Origin: Fulvivirga sediminis
GTDB taxonomy: Bacteria; Bacteroidota; Bacteroidia; Cytophagales; Cyclobacteriaceae
NCBI RefSeq assembly: GCF_016757215.1
Contig: NZ_JAESIY010000008.1
Coordinates: forward strand, 186,001 to 250,000
Direction: 5' to 3'
DNA: 64,000 nucleotides
The notes below the pieces were generated by a model. That model was not told the DNA's origin. It saw only the letters and a list, made by a program, of their open reading frames with translations, and ran no database searches. The position numbers and the translations under genes are program-made. Below are positions 16,572 through 23,545 of this stretch, piece by piece (the first letter of the stretch is position 1; every line of letters begins with the position of its first letter).

Positions 16572-17594
16572 TTACATTTTTTCATTGATGATGTCGTGAA
16601 TGGCGTCAGCCCATTTATCATCGTCGTTTAAACTTCTGGTATAGTTAAAGTCATTTCCTCCGTTAGATATAAATAACTCACGGTACTCTTCACCTATTTC
16701 TAAAGTTGTTTCAAGGCAGTCTGCTACGAAGGAAGGAGAAACTACTAGTAGCTTTTTAATGCCAATTTTACTTAAATGCTGGATGGTTTGATCGGTATAG
16801 GGCTGTATCCAGGGATCCTTGCCAAGTCGGCTTTGAAAGGAGGTGGTATATTTGGTGAATCCCTTTCCTATCTTTTTGGCAATTAATTCAGATGTTTTGA
16901 AACAGGCAGAACGGTAGCAATAAGGATTGCTCATAGATTGTTGTCCGCACCCGCAGTGAGGCCATGAACACTTGTTAGTATCATTTTTCTGAATGTTTTT
17001 TAAATGCCTTTCAGGTATACCATGGTAGCTGAATAAAACATGTTCAGGTTTATAATAGTCAATATCCTGAGCCACTTTTTCAGCGAATAGATTGATATAT
17101 CTAGGGTCTGTGTGATAAGAATTGATAAATTCTATGGAAGGAATAACATTCCATTTACTAATTATTTCCATTACCTTCTGGGCTACTGAGCCAGTGGTGG
17201 CAGAGGCATATTGAGGAAAGAGAGGGAATACTATAATTCTTTCAGTATTCTTGTTTCTTAGTGCTGTCAATGCATCTTCAATAGAAGGGCTCTGATAGCG
17301 CATAGCTAGTTCAATCTCCACTTCCTCATCAAACAAGAGTCTTAATTTTTTTACTAATGACTTTCCATACACCAATAGGGGAGAGCCATTATTAAGCCAT
17401 AGCTTTTTGTACTCCTTAGTTACTTTTTTTGCTCTCAATGGTACTATTAACCCTCTCACTAAGGCATTCCTTTTTAGTGTTGGTAGGTCTAGCACCCTTC
17501 CATCCGTTAAAAATTCGGTGAGATACTTTCTTACATCTTTCACTGTAGGGGCATCTGGTGTGCCCAGGTTCACTACTAATACTCCTGTTTTCAT
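16572..17594 (-). CDS. hemH: Ferrochelatase
   Basis: 340 residues. It inserts Fe2+ into protoporphyrin IX, the last step of haem synthesis. Seen are GVLVVNLGTPDAPT (2-15), the active-site histidine region LFSYHGIPERHLK, and the acidic/glutamate site DCLETTLEIGEEYRELF. A CxHCGCGQQ-type segment (KCSWPHCGCGQQ) lies in the middle. The ATG overlaps the hemA stop by 4 bp, so the two are translationally coupled. The cytosolic or membrane-associated protein is ordinary in length. Confidence 0.95.
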   Translation of the reverse strand: MKTGVLVVNLGTPDAPTVKDVRKYLTEFLTDGRVLDLPTLKRNALVRGLIVPLRAKKVTKEYKKLWLNNGSPLLVYGKSLVKKLRLLFDEEVEIELAMRYQSPSIEDALTALRNKNTERIIVFPLFPQYASATTGSVAQKVMEIISKWNVIPSIEFINSYHTDPRYINLFAEKVAQDIDYYKPEHVLFSYHGIPERHLKNIQKNDTNKCSWPHCGCGQQSMSNPYCYRSACFKTSELIAKKIGKGFTKYTTSFQSRLGKDPWIQPYTDQTIQHLSKIGIKKLLVVSPSFVADCLETTLEIGEEYRELFISNGGNDFNYTRSLNDDDKWADAIHDIINEKM

Positions 17595-18871
17595 GAGAAA
17601 AAATTATTAGGGGCAAATGCTTTTTGAATAAATTCCATACTGTTTTCAGATAATTCACCTTCACAGCTATGATTCATGATTACTGCAGGCTTTTTTACCA
17701 TTTTTTCTGATATTATATGAATGATATTTTCAAGGTCTTTAGTTGATAGGTTTTTGTCTTGAAGCTGCTCTATCACTTCCCGTAGGGTATGTTGGGTACT
17801 TGCTTTATAATCTTTAAGGAAGCTTCTGATCTTTGCTTTTTGCACCCAATTGGCTAGTTTGTTGATTTCCTCCGCTATGATAGATTCAGCCTGATGCACC
17901 GCTTGTTGTCGGGAGTAATCGGTTTGTGCTATTTGCTCCGTAACATTATCAAGGTTATAAAGCTCTATATTGTGCTGAAAGGCTAGTGCCGGATGCGCAT
18001 TGCAGGGTAGGCTTAGGTCTATGATGATTTTCTTTTCTACTTGAGGTAAACTTTTTATAAGGTGTTTTCTATTGCTTACTGCAGTAATTATGGCGTCGAA
18101 ACTATGAAAGTGGTTGTTTTCTATGTTGCTCCATTTTTCCGTTTTAAGGTGATATGCCTGGGCCAGGTGCATGGCCTTCATTTCAGTTCTATTACTGATA
18201 GCAATTTCTTCAAAAGCGAATTTGGGTAAGTATTTTAGAATTTCTGTGGTAATCTCTCCGGCACCAATGATGAGTAATCTTTTGCTTGGCATACTGTCTT
18301 TGCCAAAACTGTCTTGAATAATCTTTAAAGCACGATAAGCGGTAGATCTGCTTCCATTTCTAAAAGCCGATTCGTTAGAAATTCGCTTATGACTTTTGAA
18401 CACAGCTTGTAAGGTCCTTTCAAGAAGAGAGCCCTGAGTATGATGCTCTAAGGATACTTTGTAAGCTCCTTTTATCTGATTTAAAATTTGCTGATCGCCC
18501 ACTACTGCAGACCTGAGTCCGTTGGCTACCTCTAGCAGGTGAAAGGCGGTATCTATAGTGCGGTTATTAAAATGAAATAACTTTTTTTCTGAAGATAATT
18601 CAGCTTTCGGACACATGATAGTGATAAAATACTCACACATGTCAAGGGCACTGGTTGAGGTGCTTTCAAAATATACCTCTGTACGATTACAGGTAGAAAG
18701 AATCATGAGGCCTACGATATCAGAGAAATGACAAAGAATAGACTGGCTTAGAGGTCTAATAGCTTCAGCTGACACATGGTAGTTTTCTCTCTGTTCTAAT
18801 GACGTAGAGGTGTGAGATATACTAATATTTCGTAGAGATCGGATCATAGTAGGCGGAGATAAAGAAGGCAT
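17591..18871 (-). CDS. hemA: Glutamyl-tRNA reductase
   Basis: 426 residues. It makes glutamate-1-semialdehyde from Glu-tRNA, the committed C5 step of haem synthesis. The catalytic cysteine is C61 in LSTCNRTEVYFES. The NADPH domain shows RLLIIGAGEITTEILKYL, and the C-terminal helical dimerisation domain follows. The first nine residues may be an extension: a second in-frame ATG (residue 9, MIRSLRNISISH) gives a more usual start. It lies 46 bp downstream of the catalase and runs into hemH. Confidence 0.94.
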   Translation of the reverse strand: MPSLSPPTMIRSLRNISISHTSTSLEQRENYHVSAEAIRPLSQSILCHFSDIVGLMILSTCNRTEVYFESTSTSALDMCEYFITIMCPKAELSSEKKLFHFNNRTIDTAFHLLEVANGLRSAVVGDQQILNQIKGAYKVSLEHHTQGSLLERTLQAVFKSHKRISNESAFRNGSRSTAYRALKIIQDSFGKDSMPSKRLLIIGAGEITTEILKYLPKFAFEEIAISNRTEMKAMHLAQAYHLKTEKWSNIENNHFHSFDAIITAVSNRKHLIKSLPQVEKKIIIDLSLPCNAHPALAFQHNIELYNLDNVTEQIAQTDYSRQQAVHQAESIIAEEINKLANWVQKAKIRSFLKDYKASTQHTLREVIEQLQDKNLSTKDLENIIHIISEKMVKKPAVIMNHSCEGELSENSMEFIQKAFAPNNFFS

Positions 18872-18916
18872 ACCTGAGTTATAAAAAACCTTAGGTTGCC
18901 TTCTTGCACTTATTGA

Positions 18917-20437
18917 TTAATGATTATTCATGAAGTCTTTCATACTATACCCTAGTCCTTGGGCTACAGACATTCCTAATTGCCTATCTGCTTTGTAGAA
19001 GTAAGTAATCATGGTCTTTTTTATTTCATCGCTTTTTACTTGCTCCAAGTCGGCTACCAGGTTTCCAATTAAATTTCCCTGATTTTGCTTGTCTAAAGAA
19101 TTGAAAAAGTCGCCAGCTTGAGAGAAATAGTTTTTCTTGCTAATTTCAGATTGAGCTATTATGGCATTGTTCAGTACTGATGTAGAAGCCCTATAGGTAG
19201 TGTCTTCAGCTACAGACGTATAGTGGCTTGGCTGATAGTTTACATCAGGGTTTTGAAAAGTGTTATTTCTGCTGCTTAAGTAGCTGTCCGAGTTATAGTT
19301 GGTTACTTCTGCTTTAGGTTTGTTAACTTCTATTTGCTGAAAATTCGGCCCTAGCCTATGTCTCTGAGTATCAAAATATGAGAATAAACGGCCTTGTAGT
19401 AATTTGTCTTCAGAAGGTTCTACACCAGGAATCAATGATCCGGGAGAAAAGGCTAAAGATTCTATTTCCTGGAAGTAGTTAACCGGATTATGGTTAAGCG
19501 TCATGGTCCCTACTTTTACTTTCGGTATTTTATCTGCAGGCCAGTCTTTGGTGGCATCTAAAGGCCAAAAGTCAAAGCTTTGCATATCTTCAGGCTTAAT
19601 CATTTGCACGTATAGGTCCCATTTAGGGTATTTCTTTGTAGCTATATCTTCTCTCAATGAAATGGTAGCATGTTGCCAGTTTTTGCCTTGCTGCTCGTTA
19701 GCTTCTGCTCTTGTGAAATTCTTCTCACCTTGATGAGATACCCAGCTATATTTCACATAAGTTACTTCTCCTTTTTTATTCACCCATTTGAAGCCATGTA
19801 CACTGCTGCCATTCATGTATTGATAACCTTGAGGAATGCCGAAGTCAGACCATAGCCTCACTACCATATGAGTAGCCTCAGGCGTTTTTGATATAAAATC
19901 CCAATAACGATTAGGGTCTTGGACATTGGTTTCAGGAGACGGTTTTAAAGAATGGATAACATCAGGGAATTTGATAGCATCCCAAATGAAGAACACCGGC
20001 AGGTTGTTACCCACAATATCGTAATTACCATCTTCAGTATAAAACTTCACCGCAAATCCGCGAGGATCACGGGCGGTTTCAGGAGATCCTTTACCATGGA
20101 TAACCGTAGAAAACCTTACCGCTAAATCTGTTTTCTTTCCTGGTTTTTGAAAAGGTGCTGCCATAGTGTAGGCAGACATATCAGCAGAGGCTTCAAAATA
20201 GCCAAAAGCTCCCGTGCCTCTGGCGTGAACCACTCTTTCTGGAATGCGCTCTCTATCAAAGGCGGCCAGTTTTTCAATAAGGTGTATGTCTTCTAATAAT
20301 ACAGGGCCATATTCTCCTGCTGTTTTAGAATTTTGATTATCCCCAATAGGAGCACCCGTGTTGGTAGTCATTCTTTTTTGCCCAAAAGACACCATAGATA
20401 TGGTGAGGGCTGATACAAGTAATAGTAGTCTTCGCAT
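18917..20437 (-). CDS. Monofunctional haem catalase, exported
   Basis: 506 residues. It breaks H2O2 into water and oxygen. A clear signal peptide (MRRLLLLVSALTISMVSFGQ) precedes the catalase core, so the enzyme is predicted to be periplasmic. Catalytic residues: H71 in VVHARGTGAFGYFE, the GNN motif at 143-145 (DIVGNNLPVFF), and the proximal haem tyrosine Y354 in RLFSYFDTQRHRLGPNF. RDPRGFAVKFYTEDG and the immune-responsive C-terminal domain are present. hemA and hemH follow directly, which would tie haem supply to catalase expression. No OxyR/PerR site was found by eye in the upstream region. Confidence 0.95.
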   Translation of the reverse strand: MRRLLLLVSALTISMVSFGQKRMTTNTGAPIGDNQNSKTAGEYGPVLLEDIHLIEKLAAFDRERIPERVVHARGTGAFGYFEASADMSAYTMAAPFQKPGKKTDLAVRFSTVIHGKGSPETARDPRGFAVKFYTEDGNYDIVGNNLPVFFIWDAIKFPDVIHSLKPSPETNVQDPNRYWDFISKTPEATHMVVRLWSDFGIPQGYQYMNGSSVHGFKWVNKKGEVTYVKYSWVSHQGEKNFTRAEANEQQGKNWQHATISLREDIATKKYPKWDLYVQMIKPEDMQSFDFWPLDATKDWPADKIPKVKVGTMTLNHNPVNYFQEIESLAFSPGSLIPGVEPSEDKLLQGRLFSYFDTQRHRLGPNFQQIEVNKPKAEVTNYNSDSYLSSRNNTFQNPDVNYQPSHYTSVAEDTTYRASTSVLNNAIIAQSEISKKNYFSQAGDFFNSLDKQNQGNLIGNLVADLEQVKSDEIKKTMITYFYKADRQLGMSVAQGLGYSMKDFMNNH

Positions 20438-20732
20438 GTGATGATATTATTTTATTGAAGCACAAATTTTGAGGTATATCAATTATTTATCAAATTGATT
20501 AATGATGTGTATATATTTAAAATATAAATATAATTGAGTTCGGTCTAGCCAATTCAGGTCTAATAGCTAGAATTCAACGCTCTAACAAGAGTTTTGAATG
20601 AAGTTAATGAAGAAATACCTTGGTTATTGAAAATATAAATAGGGCCACATGTAGAATCAATTTGACTCGCTTTGTAGTAGGCGTTATCGTTGCTACGCTT
20701 TGTGAATTCTCCGGATGAGAGGTGGTAATGGC
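20438..20732. other. Spacer with an unidentified minus-strand ORF remnant
   Basis: About 295 bp between the catalase start and the distal lipoprotein gene. On the minus strand a short open frame (ending at 20560) continues out of the lipoprotein gene in another frame and encodes a ~59-residue stretch containing YYKASQIDSTCGPIYIF. It has no start of its own. It may be the eroded end of a further array unit, but I cannot tie it to the protease gene. The part near the catalase is AT-rich and would hold its promoter. Confidence 0.4.
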
Positions 20733-21080
20733 TTATTTTCTTAAAAGCACAGTATCTGGTTGTTGGTTCAAAAAGGTATACATCACTTTTTCTCCATGTT
20801 GGTACCATATTGAAGGTATAGTATCGGTAATAAAACCTTCCTTTTTAAATATTAATGGCTGAGCAGAGTGTGGTTGTTTTGCCAATTTAAAAAATCCAAT
20901 AGCGTCAGTCTGTACAGAATCGACAACATTATCACTGTTTGTCTTTACTGTGACGTCTGTTAATGGCTTTTGATCATAGTATACATAGCCCCAATAAAAA
21001 TCTCGATTTACTTTACAAGAGCACAGGCACAGTAATAAAAATAAAAAGGCCAACTTAAATTTTGCACGATGTGGTTTCAT
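20733..21080 (-). CDS. Small lipoprotein, array member E (putative immunity protein)
   Basis: 115 residues. Lipoprotein signal ending LLLCLCSC (C21 or C22), then a single small beta domain of the carboxypeptidase-regulatory type (YWGYVYYDQKPLTDVTVKT, IGFFKL, LIFKKEGFITDTI, PDTVLLRK). The same skeleton (Y.G.V...PL..V.V...GFF.L...L.F.K....DT...DTLF.K) recurs in the other small lipoproteins up to 23522. It is the distal intact member of the array and the most diverged. Its 5' flank lacks the shared 29-bp junction, so how it joined the array is not visible. Confidence 0.75.
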   Translation of the reverse strand: MKPHRAKFKLAFLFLLLCLCSCKVNRDFYWGYVYYDQKPLTDVTVKTNSDNVVDSVQTDAIGFFKLAKQPHSAQPLIFKKEGFITDTIPSIWYQHGEKVMYTFLNQQPDTVLLRK

Positions 21081-21176
21081 AGTAGTGTGAGCAAAGATAT
21101 AATATTCTACAGCGTTTTATTATGGTGCCTGTAAATAGACACTTTAAGTTCTGGCAGCGGTCATTATTTCAGTTAA

Positions 21177-21267
21177 GCACATACCCTCTATAAGTATCAC
21201 TTAGCGTTTTCCCATAGTTTGATGCTCTAATTAGCCTTGTGATTATTGATTTTGGCAATGCTTTCAT
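21177..21267 (-). pseudogene. Truncated 5' fragment of an array-A lipoprotein gene
   Basis: Minus-strand reading from the ATG at 21265-21267 gives MKALPKSIITRLIRASNYGKTLSDTYRGYV, which lines up with the first ~30 residues of the intact copy at 23522 (KLIIIVLITATSCEQKLSDHYRGYV). The lipobox Cys is lost and similarity stops after GYV. This is a third, truncated copy of the array-A gene. Confidence 0.65.
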
Positions 21268-21277
21268 TCAAGCTTAA

Positions 21278-21673
21278 TTAAATTGAACCATCTTGTCTAG
21301 CTAAATTTATTGAACCTAATCTGATCACCTCTGAGTATTCTTGATATTCTCTTATGTCAATCGTATCAGAAACATAGCCTTTATGGCTTATCAGTAGCAT
21401 AAAGGAGTAATAAGGTCTTGTATATCGATGAGGCTTGAATACAAAATAGTCTTTGTTTTCTTCTTTTATACTGAAGGCTCCATTTTTATCAGTAAAGAAT
21501 GGCTTTTCTCCATTGCAGTCGCTTTAGAAGCAGTCAATAAATTCAATCTTGACACCTTTTAAAGGGGCTTTATTAGCAGGATCTAATATTTGTCCTTCAA
21601 CTTTAGGGCGGAGAATAAATTCCTGAGAACATGAAGTCATTAATAAGACTAGAAAAAGTGTTATGTTTTTCAT
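21278..21673 (-). pseudogene. Lipoprotein pseudogene, array member D (internal stop)
   Basis: Reading from the ATG at 21673 gives a lipoprotein signal (MKNITLFLVLLMTSCS) and a carboxypeptidase-regulatory-like domain (KVEGQILDPANKAPLKGVKIEF). Codon 50 (21524-21526) is TAA. Beyond it the same frame stays open for 81 more codons (DKNGAFSIKEENKDYF, HKGYVSDTIDI) to the TAA at 21278. One nonsense mutation in an otherwise intact 131-codon frame marks a recent pseudogene. Its start lies at a copy of the 29-bp junction (21668-21696). Confidence 0.75.
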
Positions 21674-21696
21674 ATTAACTCTAATCTTTTTAACCA
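21668..21696 (-). repeat. Protease-end/lipoprotein-start junction repeat, copy 4
   Basis: 29 bp on the minus strand, running from TGGTTAAAAAG to ATATGAAA. It matches copies at 23517-23545, 22985-23013 and 22563-22590 at most positions. In copy 1 it is the last seven codons of the protease-like gene (WLTKLELE) plus the lipoprotein ATG. Here it lies in front of pseudogene D. Confidence 0.75.
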
Positions 21697-22208
21697 TAAT
21701 AACCCTAGAACGTCCTATTGGCTAGCGCAAATTCTGCCAAAGTCAGAACTGCTTTTGAGTTGATAGGAATAGTCATTGTCACCACCACCTTCTTCATATG
21801 CTTAAAAGTATTGATTTTAAATAGAAGAATATCCACATCATCCCCAATCCTTAATAGTATTCCTCATTTAATTTCTTTCATAAAAAGGGTATCAGACCGC
21901 TGCTCTAAAAAATGCGTCTTATCCCGACGTCTATTTGCAAAAAAAGAATAAACCGTATCGGTATTATATCTAATTTTTTCAAAAATTAAATCATCAACAA
22001 AAGTAGAACTCCTTCTTTGTAGTGAAAAATATCCTTTTTTGTTAGTATGTGTGTATTTCGAAGGGAATCCAATAGCATAAACTTTAACACCTGACAAAGG
22101 TTCGTTATTATAATTAAATACATATCCTCTATAGTGATCACTTAGCTTTTGTTCACAGCTTGTGGCTGTAATTAAAGCAACGATTATTAGTTTGGTCCAT
22201 ACTTTCAT
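21694..22208 (-). repeat. Long direct duplication, copy 1 (degraded)
   Basis: About 515 bp that closely match 23011-23522 in the same orientation, covering an array-A lipoprotein gene and the ~160 bp behind it. This copy carries an extra base near the gene's end and several indels and stops in the trailing segment, so it is the older or less constrained copy. Confidence 0.85.
21864..22208 (-). CDS. Small lipoprotein, array member A' (putative immunity protein)
   Basis: 114 residues, near-identical to the 118-residue gene at 23166-23522. Differences are few (for example KVYAIG against KVSVDG, LQRR against LKRR, KIRYN against KNGYN). Lipoprotein signal with TSCEQ, then a one-domain carboxypeptidase-regulatory-like fold. 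A single inserted base near the end changes the tail from KLNEEYY to KEIK. Whether it still protects against the same protease or has drifted to another is open. Confidence 0.78.
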   Translation of the reverse strand: MKVWTKLIIVALITATSCEQKLSDHYRGYVFNYNNEPLSGVKVYAIGFPSKYTHTNKKGYFSLQRRSSTFVDDLIFEKIRYNTDTVYSFFANRRRDKTHFLEQRSDTLFMKEIK

Positions 22209-22215
22209 TTTAATA

Positions 22216-22568
22216 CTAATTAATCGGTTGTAAAAATATGGAGTCGTATACTATTCTTTCTTTCGAAAAGCTTCCTCTTGTTCCTTTTTTTATTTCCATA
22301 TTTTTGTAAAAGGGATGTTCTAGTTTGATTATGAAGAACATAGGATCGTGACCACTTTCCACATTGAACAAGTTATTTGCTTTAACGGATTTGATGAAAA
22401 ACTCTCCTTTGCTATTAGTGCTTTTAACCTCATCATCTATGAGAACAGGACTTCCTCTATAGGTGCTTTGCTTACAGAATCATAAATTGTTCCTTTTATT
22501 TCAGGCCTTTCTATTTTTACAGAAGAACAAGCCGCTAGTGGTAAGCATAATAGTAAATATCTTTTCAT
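22216..22568 (-). pseudogene. Lipoprotein pseudogene, array member C (frameshift)
   Basis: From the ATG at 22568 the frame reads MKRYLLLCLPLAACSSVKIE and EIKGTIYDSVSKAPIE, then stops at a TAG near 22440. Shifting frame at about 22450 restores a sensible continuation (VLIDDEVKSTNSKGEFFIKSV … YDSIFLQPIN) to the TAG at 22216. The span is 353 bp, one base short of a multiple of three, so one deletion explains it. Its start lies at junction copy 3. Confidence 0.72.
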
Positions 22569-22590
22569 TTAATACTAATTTAGTTAACCA
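22563..22590 (-). repeat. Protease-end/lipoprotein-start junction repeat, copy 3
   Basis: 28 bp on the minus strand, from TGGTTAACTAAATTAG to AATGAAA, the same as copy 1 except for a one-base deletion and a few substitutions. In one frame it still encodes WLTKLVLNE, like WLTKLELE at the end of the protease-like gene. It precedes pseudogene C. About 70 bp of eroded sequence separate it from array member B. Confidence 0.75.
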
Positions 22591-22660
22591 TGAACCCTGT
22601 TAAAGGGTAAGTTTTACTTCCCTCAGCGATAGTCAGAAGGTAGTGTGAACCTGTACTGCT

Positions 22661-23014
22661 TTATTCTTTGAGGAATAATGTGTCATTTCTATTATTAACA
22701 AAATAGTATTTAATGCCGTATTCAGGATGAGTTCTGATAATCTGAATCGAATCAATTTTTTTTAGGTCTTTTTTTACATATAAAAAAGATTCCATAAAGT
22801 CTTTTCTTGCTTCGAGTGTGAAAAAACCATTGGCATCAGTTTTAGTTTTCCTATCAGGGTGATCTCTACCAACAATTATAGCTCCTTCTATAGGTACATT
22901 TTTATTTCCTACAATAACTCCTTGATAATTTGAGATTTCTGAATTACAATGAGTGTTTAATAAAAGTATTAAAATAGATATGTATTTCGTTTTAACTCCA
23001 ATTTTGTTTACCAT
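22661..23014 (-). CDS. Small lipoprotein, array member B (putative immunity protein)
   Basis: 117 residues. Lipoprotein-type signal (KYISILILLLNTHC), then the array's beta domain (YQGVIVGNKNVPIEGAIIVG, ANGFFTLEA, YYFVNNRNDTLFLKE). The start is odd: the ATG of the other copies is ACG here (22988-22990), and the only in-frame ATG is 24 bp upstream inside the protease-derived junction, giving the extra residues MVNKIGVK. It overlaps the 52-codon ORF upstream by 7 bp. Membrane-anchored, probably periplasmic-facing. Confidence 0.72.
   Translation of the reverse strand: MVNKIGVKTKYISILILLLNTHCNSEISNYQGVIVGNKNVPIEGAIIVGRDHPDRKTKTDANGFFTLEARKDFMESFLYVKKDLKKIDSIQIIRTHPEYGIKYYFVNNRNDTLFLKE
22985..23013 (-). 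repeat. Protease-end/lipoprotein-start junction repeat, copy 2
   Basis: 29 bp on the minus strand, from TGGTAAACAAAATTGG to AACGAAA. It matches copies 1, 3 and 4 but carries ACG where the others have ATG. It contains the stop of the 52-codon ORF and the new start of lipoprotein B. Confidence 0.75.
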
Positions 23015-23166
23015 AATAATTCTAGAACGTCCTCTTGGCTAGCGCAAATTCTGCCAAAGTCAGAACTGCTTTTGAGTTGATAGGAATAGCCATTATCACC
23101 ACCAACCGTCTTCATATGCTTAAAATTATAGATGTTAAATAGAATATCCACATCATCCCAAATCAT
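23008..23166 (-). CDS. 52-residue ORF, likely C-terminal remnant of a displaced effector
   Basis: Too short for most gene callers. Its ATG overlaps the stop of lipoprotein A (TAATG) and its TAA overlaps the start of lipoprotein B by 7 bp. It encodes MIWDDVDILFNIYNF…, and its end (SSDFGRICASQEDVLELLW) resembles the end of the protease-like protein (PSDYFQRVVLSEKDLLGLVW). I read it as the leftover 3' end of an older effector gene whose 5' part was replaced. Whether it is translated is unknown. A degraded copy lies at about 21697-21863. Confidence 0.5.
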   Translation of the reverse strand: MIWDDVDILFNIYNFKHMKTVGGDNGYSYQLKSSSDFGRICASQEDVLELLW

Positions 23167-23522
23167 TAATAGTATTCCTCATTTAATTTCTTCATAAAAA
23201 GAGTATCAGACCGCTGCTCTAAAAAATGCGTCTTATCCCGACGTCTATTTGCAAAAAAAGAATAAACCGTATCCGTATTATATCCATTTTTTTCAAAAAT
23301 TAAATCATCGACAAAAGTAGAACTCCTTCTTTTTAGTGAAAAATATCCTTTTTTGTTGGTATGTGTATATTTCGAAGGGAATCCATCAACAGAAACTTTA
23401 ACCCCTGACAAAGGTTCGTTATTATAATTAAATACATAGCCTCTATAGTGATCACTTAACTTTTGTTCACAGCTTGTGGCTGTAATTAAAACAATGATTA
23501 TTAGCTTGGTTATTGGTTTCAT
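23011..23522 (-). repeat. Long direct duplication, copy 2
   Basis: About 512 bp that closely match 21694-22208 in the same orientation. It holds lipoprotein A and the 52-codon remnant, both intact in this copy. Confidence 0.85.
23166..23522 (-). CDS. Small lipoprotein, array member A (putative cognate immunity protein)
   Basis: 118 residues. Signal peptide with lipobox (LITATSC, C18), then one carboxypeptidase-regulatory/CNA-B-like beta domain (YRGYVFNYNNEPLSGVKVSV, NKKGYFSLKRRS, DLIFEKNGYNTDTV, SDTLFMKK). Its ATG overlaps the TGA of the protease-like gene (ATGA), the tight coupling expected of an effector and its immunity protein. A lipid-anchored protein facing the periplasm would suit an effector acting there. 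The immunity role is inferred from position and layout; the family is not one I can name. Confidence 0.78.
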   Translation of the reverse strand: MKPITKLIIIVLITATSCEQKLSDHYRGYVFNYNNEPLSGVKVSVDGFPSKYTHTNKKGYFSLKRRSSTFVDDLIFEKNGYNTDTVYSFFANRRRDKTHFLEQRSDTLFMKKLNEEYY

Positions 23523-23545
23523 TCTAATTCTAATTTAGTAAGCCA
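23517..23545 (-). repeat. Protease-end/lipoprotein-start junction repeat, copy 1 (parent copy)
   Basis: 29 bp on the minus strand spanning the last codons of the protease-like gene (WLTKLELE, TGA) and the ATGAAA of lipoprotein A. Three further copies precede array genes B, C and D. Confidence 0.8.

Noticed and set aside
20560-20808. 82-codon frame overlapping lipoprotein E in a second frame
   Set aside because: Its first part is the shifted frame of lipoprotein E. The rest has no start or recognisable domain; it is mentioned only as a possible remnant.
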